DNA of 6,895 bases from CAVYGB01 sp046734815 (GTDB lineage: Bacteria > Myxococcota_A > Polyangia > Fen-1088), in contig JBKPRZ010000271.1 in NCBI GenBank assembly GCA_046734815.1, positions 1-6,895 of the forward strand, given 5' to 3'. The notes under the pieces are model-generated. The model made no database searches and was not told the origin of the DNA. It saw only the letters and a list, made by a program, of their open reading frames with translations. Of the stretch, positions 4,640-6,895 are shown piece by piece; the first letter of the stretch is position 1, and the number at the start of each line of letters is the position of its first letter. A program made the position numbers and the translations under genes.

Positions 4640-6895
4640 TCACGGCCCGGAGACCTGGCTGGTGCTGGCCTGGTACAGCACGCCCGGCTTGCGGATGTAA
4701 GACGTGATCGGCTTCTTCTCCTTGCCGACCACGCGTCCTTCCAGCACGTTGACCGCCATCGGCGGCGTCAGCTCGTAGTAGTACCCGCGCGTGTCCAGCG
4801 CGTAGCCGTAGCGGCGGCCCTCGACCGTGAACACCTTGCGGATGCCCAGCCGGCTGTCGCCCTGGCGCAGGTGCGTGCGGTGGCGCAGGACGAAGTCGAA
4901 CAGGCGCACCGCCCGCGTGTTCACCAGGCGGTGGCAGCCGTGCGAGAAACGGCGGGCGATCGAGGTGTAGTCGACCGAGCCGTGCGTGCGGATCTGGTTG
5001 TCGAACAGCCCGCCGCCGGGCAGCACCTTGTGGTGGATGGCCATCACCAGGCCGTAGGCGGACTGGAAGCCGGGCCCCATCACCTCCGTGTTCACCACCG
5101 GCACTGGCCCCTTGCGGATGTCGAAGATCTTGCGGGTCAGCAGGTCGGCGGCCGGCGTGCTGTCGGGCGGGACCCAGACCGGCGCCGCCACCACCTGTTT
5201 CCAGATGCGCGGGCCCACGTCCGAGTTCTTGTACTTGTAGTAGACGAACCCGTCCGGGTGCAGCTCGCTCCGCCACGACCCGATGGTGGTGCGCCAGCGC
5301 GCCAGGGGAATGCGCTGCCCGTTCCAGCTGGTCAGCAAGGTCAGGGTGGGGTAGTGCTCCCGCTTCTGCTCGGCGGTCTGCCCGCGCGGGCCGAAGGGAA
5401 AGTCGTACCAGATGTCCCCGCGGTCGATCTCCACCTCCAGCTCCATGTGGGGCGCGTAGTAGGGCGGCAGCGGCGGCGGGGTGAAGGCCACCTGCAACCC
5501 GCGCAGGCCCTTGTGCCCCATCGTGTGCAGCAGCAGGGTGAGGTCGGCCGGACCGCGCATCTGCAGCGCCGCCAGCAGCGCCTGAAGGTGCTGGTCGACC
5601 AGGTTGGGCACCGGCCGCCGCTGCCCGTCCGCGTCCCGGTACGTCGCCGCGCGCTTCCTGGTGCCCACCGTGCCGTCCTCGATGATGCCCGCCTGGTCGG
5701 CCAGCCGCTCGGTCACGATCCGCTGGAACGTCTGGAGGTGCAGATCCAGCGGCGGTCGCTGCAGCGCCACCAGCGTCTCCTCGCCGAGGAAGCCCCAGCC
5801 GAAGATGTCGTTCTTGCGCTCCCAGGCGGCCAGCGCCTCGTTGGTCGGCAGGTCGAACATGCCCTCGACGTAGCGGCTCTTGCTGCTCAGGAGGCCTTCG
5901 CAGACCAGACGCGCCTGGACCGCGCGGATGGCCCGCCGGCGCACCTGCCCGCGCACCGCCCGATCCAGCCGGGCGGCGTCCTTCGGCGACGCGCGCAGCT
6001 GCTGCAGCACCGGGCCCGGCGGCGGCCCCAGACCCAGCTCCGCCCACGGTACCAACCCGCTACCGACCGGCGTCGGCGCCACGCCGCCGTCGGGCGGCCC
6101 GCCGGGCGCGGCAGCCTGGGCCAGCAGCGCCAGCCGCTGGGTCAGCCACAGCTGGTCGCCATCCACCTCGTCGTGGTCGTGCCGCGCCTGCTTCGCGTTC
6201 TGGTACGTCACCAGCCCGCTGAACCGCCGCAGCCCTTCGCCGTCCAGCGAGGCGTAGCAGTCGGCCTTCGCGTCCTGCTCCATCCGCCGCGCCAGCACCG
6301 ACAGGGTGGGTGGAATGCCGAACACCTCGAGATAGTTGCGCACCGGCTCGCTGCGCTTTCGCGGCGGCGCCCGGGGCGGCTCGGGCGGCGGCGTCTTGCC
6401 CGCCCGCCGCAGCCGCGCGTCGCGCTGGCGCCGCTCCTCCGCTTCCGGCGACATGTCCAGCTCCCGCGTCGCCCCACCCAGCAGGAACAGCTCGTCCGCA
6501 TCCACGCGGTCGTTGGCCAGGTCGACGAAGGTCCGCCGGTAAGGATTGGGCTTGACCACCGGCTCGCCGGCCTCGCCCTCGGCGACGGGGCCCGCGTCTG
6601 CGGTGGCCTTGTCTGCGCTCGCTGTCTCTGCGGTGGCCTTGTTCGTGGCGTCGTCGACGCCGGGGGCTTGCGGCGCGCCTGGTGCGCTGCCGTCGGTGGG
6701 TCCGTCCGAGTCGCTGAAGATGAAGGGGGCCCAGTCGTCGCCGAGGTCGATCACCATCAGCCCGGCCGCGCGCGCTTCGGCCCCCGACAGGACCGTCGCG
6801 TGGTCCGGGAACAGCGCCAGCACCTGGCCCTTGCCGGGCGGCTTCAGCCCCGCCCAGCGCGGCGGCTCGGGCGGCGGGGCAGGAGGGGCTGGCGC
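4640..6895 (-). CDS. Large L,D-transpeptidase (YkuD domain) with long N-terminal region (5' partial)
   Basis: The C-terminal YkuD domain should cross-link peptidoglycan stem peptides, or attach proteins to them, in the periplasm. Numbering from the internal GTG at 6823, the domain spans about 455-655 and carries the catalytic signature SHGCHRLVN with Cys630 and His628, plus the upstream His614 in RTHGSVDYTS. A ~70-residue tail follows. The frame stays open to the right edge, reading a Pro-rich segment (APAPPAPPPEPPRW), so the start and any export signal lie outside the window and GTG 6823 is not the true start. The N-terminal half is unusual for the family, which is often 150-500 residues. 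It contains a GLMVIDLGDDWAPFIF block, an Ala/Thr repeat region, a charged helical part, and at about 300-355 a stretch (VEGMFDLPTNEALAAWER, then GFLGEETLVAL) that loosely resembles a peptidoglycan-binding module. That last assignment is tentative. Confidence 0.88.
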   Translation of the reverse strand, partial: APAPPAPPPEPPRWAGLKPPGKGQVLALFPDHATVLSGAEARAAGLMVIDLGDDWAPFIFSDSDGPTDGSAPGAPQAPGVDDATNKATAETASADKATADAGPVAEGEAGEPVVKPNPYRRTFVDLANDRVDADELFLLGGATRELDMSPEAEERRQRDARLRRAGKTPPPEPPRAPPRKRSEPVRNYLEVFGIPPTLSVLARRMEQDAKADCYASLDGEGLRRFSGLVTYQNAKQARHDHDEVDGDQLWLTQRLALLAQAAAPGGPPDGGVAPTPVGSGLVPWAELGLGPPPGPVLQQLRASPKDAARLDRAVRGQVRRRAIRAVQARLVCEGLLSSKSRYVEGMFDLPTNEALAAWERKNDIFGWGFLGEETLVALQRPPLDLHLQTFQRIVTERLADQAGIIEDGTVGTRKRAATYRDADGQRRPVPNLVDQHLQALLAALQMRGPADLTLLLHTMGHKGLRGLQVAFTPPPLPPYYAPHMELEVEIDRGDIWYDFPFGPRGQTAEQKREHYPTLTLLTSWNGQRIPLARWRTTIGSWRSELHPDGFVYYKYKNSDVGPRIWKQVVAAPVWVPPDSTPAADLLTRKIFDIRKGPVPVVNTEVMGPGFQSAYGLVMAIHHKVLPGGGLFDNQIRTHGSVDYTSIARRFSHGCHRLVNTRAVRLFDFVLRHRTHLRQGDSRLGIRKVFTVEGRRYGYALDTRGYYYELTPPMAVNVLEGRVVGKEKKPITSYIRKPGVLYQASTSQVSGP
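6597..6642. repeat. In-frame 16-bp direct repeat, period 30 bp, inside the L,D-transpeptidase gene
   Basis: TCTGCGGTGGCCTTGT occurs exactly at 6597-6612 and 6627-6642. The 30-bp period is ten codons and encodes a repeated KATA segment (residues 62-65 and 72-75 from GTG 6823) in a low-complexity Ala/Thr/Asp linker. It looks like a local coding duplication in a flexible region, a likely site of length variation. Confidence 0.6.

Noticed and set aside
6821..6823. GTG as the start of the L,D-transpeptidase gene
   Set aside because: The same frame continues without a stop to position 6895, and no export signal follows this codon as a periplasmic enzyme would need.

Overview
This is a GC-rich bacterial fragment with dense GC-rich third codon positions, so many long antisense ORFs are spurious. 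The gene content is a Hanks-type Ser/Thr kinase, a receiver-only regulator, a membrane histidine kinase, a very large L,D-transpeptidase, and a surface protein with a Pro/Asp-Ala-Gly linker and a four-Cys tail. This mix suggests Myxococcota or a related deltaproteobacterial-type lineage. That placement is inferred from gene content and composition, not from a marker gene.

Layout, left to right. (1) Positions 2-727, + strand: the 3' part of a DUF4382-type secreted or surface protein whose start lies left of the window. (2) Positions 710-886: three degenerate direct copies of a ~30-33 bp unit. The first copy supplies the protein's last residues and its stop codon. A 79-bp fold-back with perfect 16-bp outer arms and a following T-run looks like a terminator. 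(3) Positions 964-1398, +: a YCII/DGPF-domain protein with a good ribosome binding site. (4) Positions 1502-2866, +: a transmembrane Ser/Thr protein kinase with all catalytic motifs intact. (5) Positions 2845-3315, -: a single-domain response regulator whose 3' end overlaps the kinase gene tail to tail by 22 bp. (6) Positions 3316-3511: the divergent intergenic region, holding a 14-bp perfect palindrome. (7) Positions 3512-4597, +: a four-TM sensor histidine kinase with a DUF4118-like input region. (8) Positions 4640-6895, -: a large L,D-transpeptidase with a YkuD catalytic domain near its C-terminus, running off the right edge.

How the genes may fit together: positions 1502-4597 form a small phosphosignalling cluster. 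The histidine kinase has no receiver or output domain of its own, and the divergent receiver has no output domain, so they are plausible partners. The convergent overlap with the Ser/Thr kinase is a physical link, not proof of cross-talk. The outer genes (DUF4382 protein and L,D-transpeptidase) concern the cell envelope, but nothing in the sequence shows co-regulation with the signalling genes.

No tRNA, rRNA, CRISPR array, IS element or integrase was seen, and no gene-free stretch exceeds 300 bases. I see no convincing evidence for a wholly new system. The points most worth a second look are the repeat and fold-back at the end of the DUF4382 gene, the long uncharacterised N-terminal part of the L,D-transpeptidase, and the HK/RR/STK arrangement.
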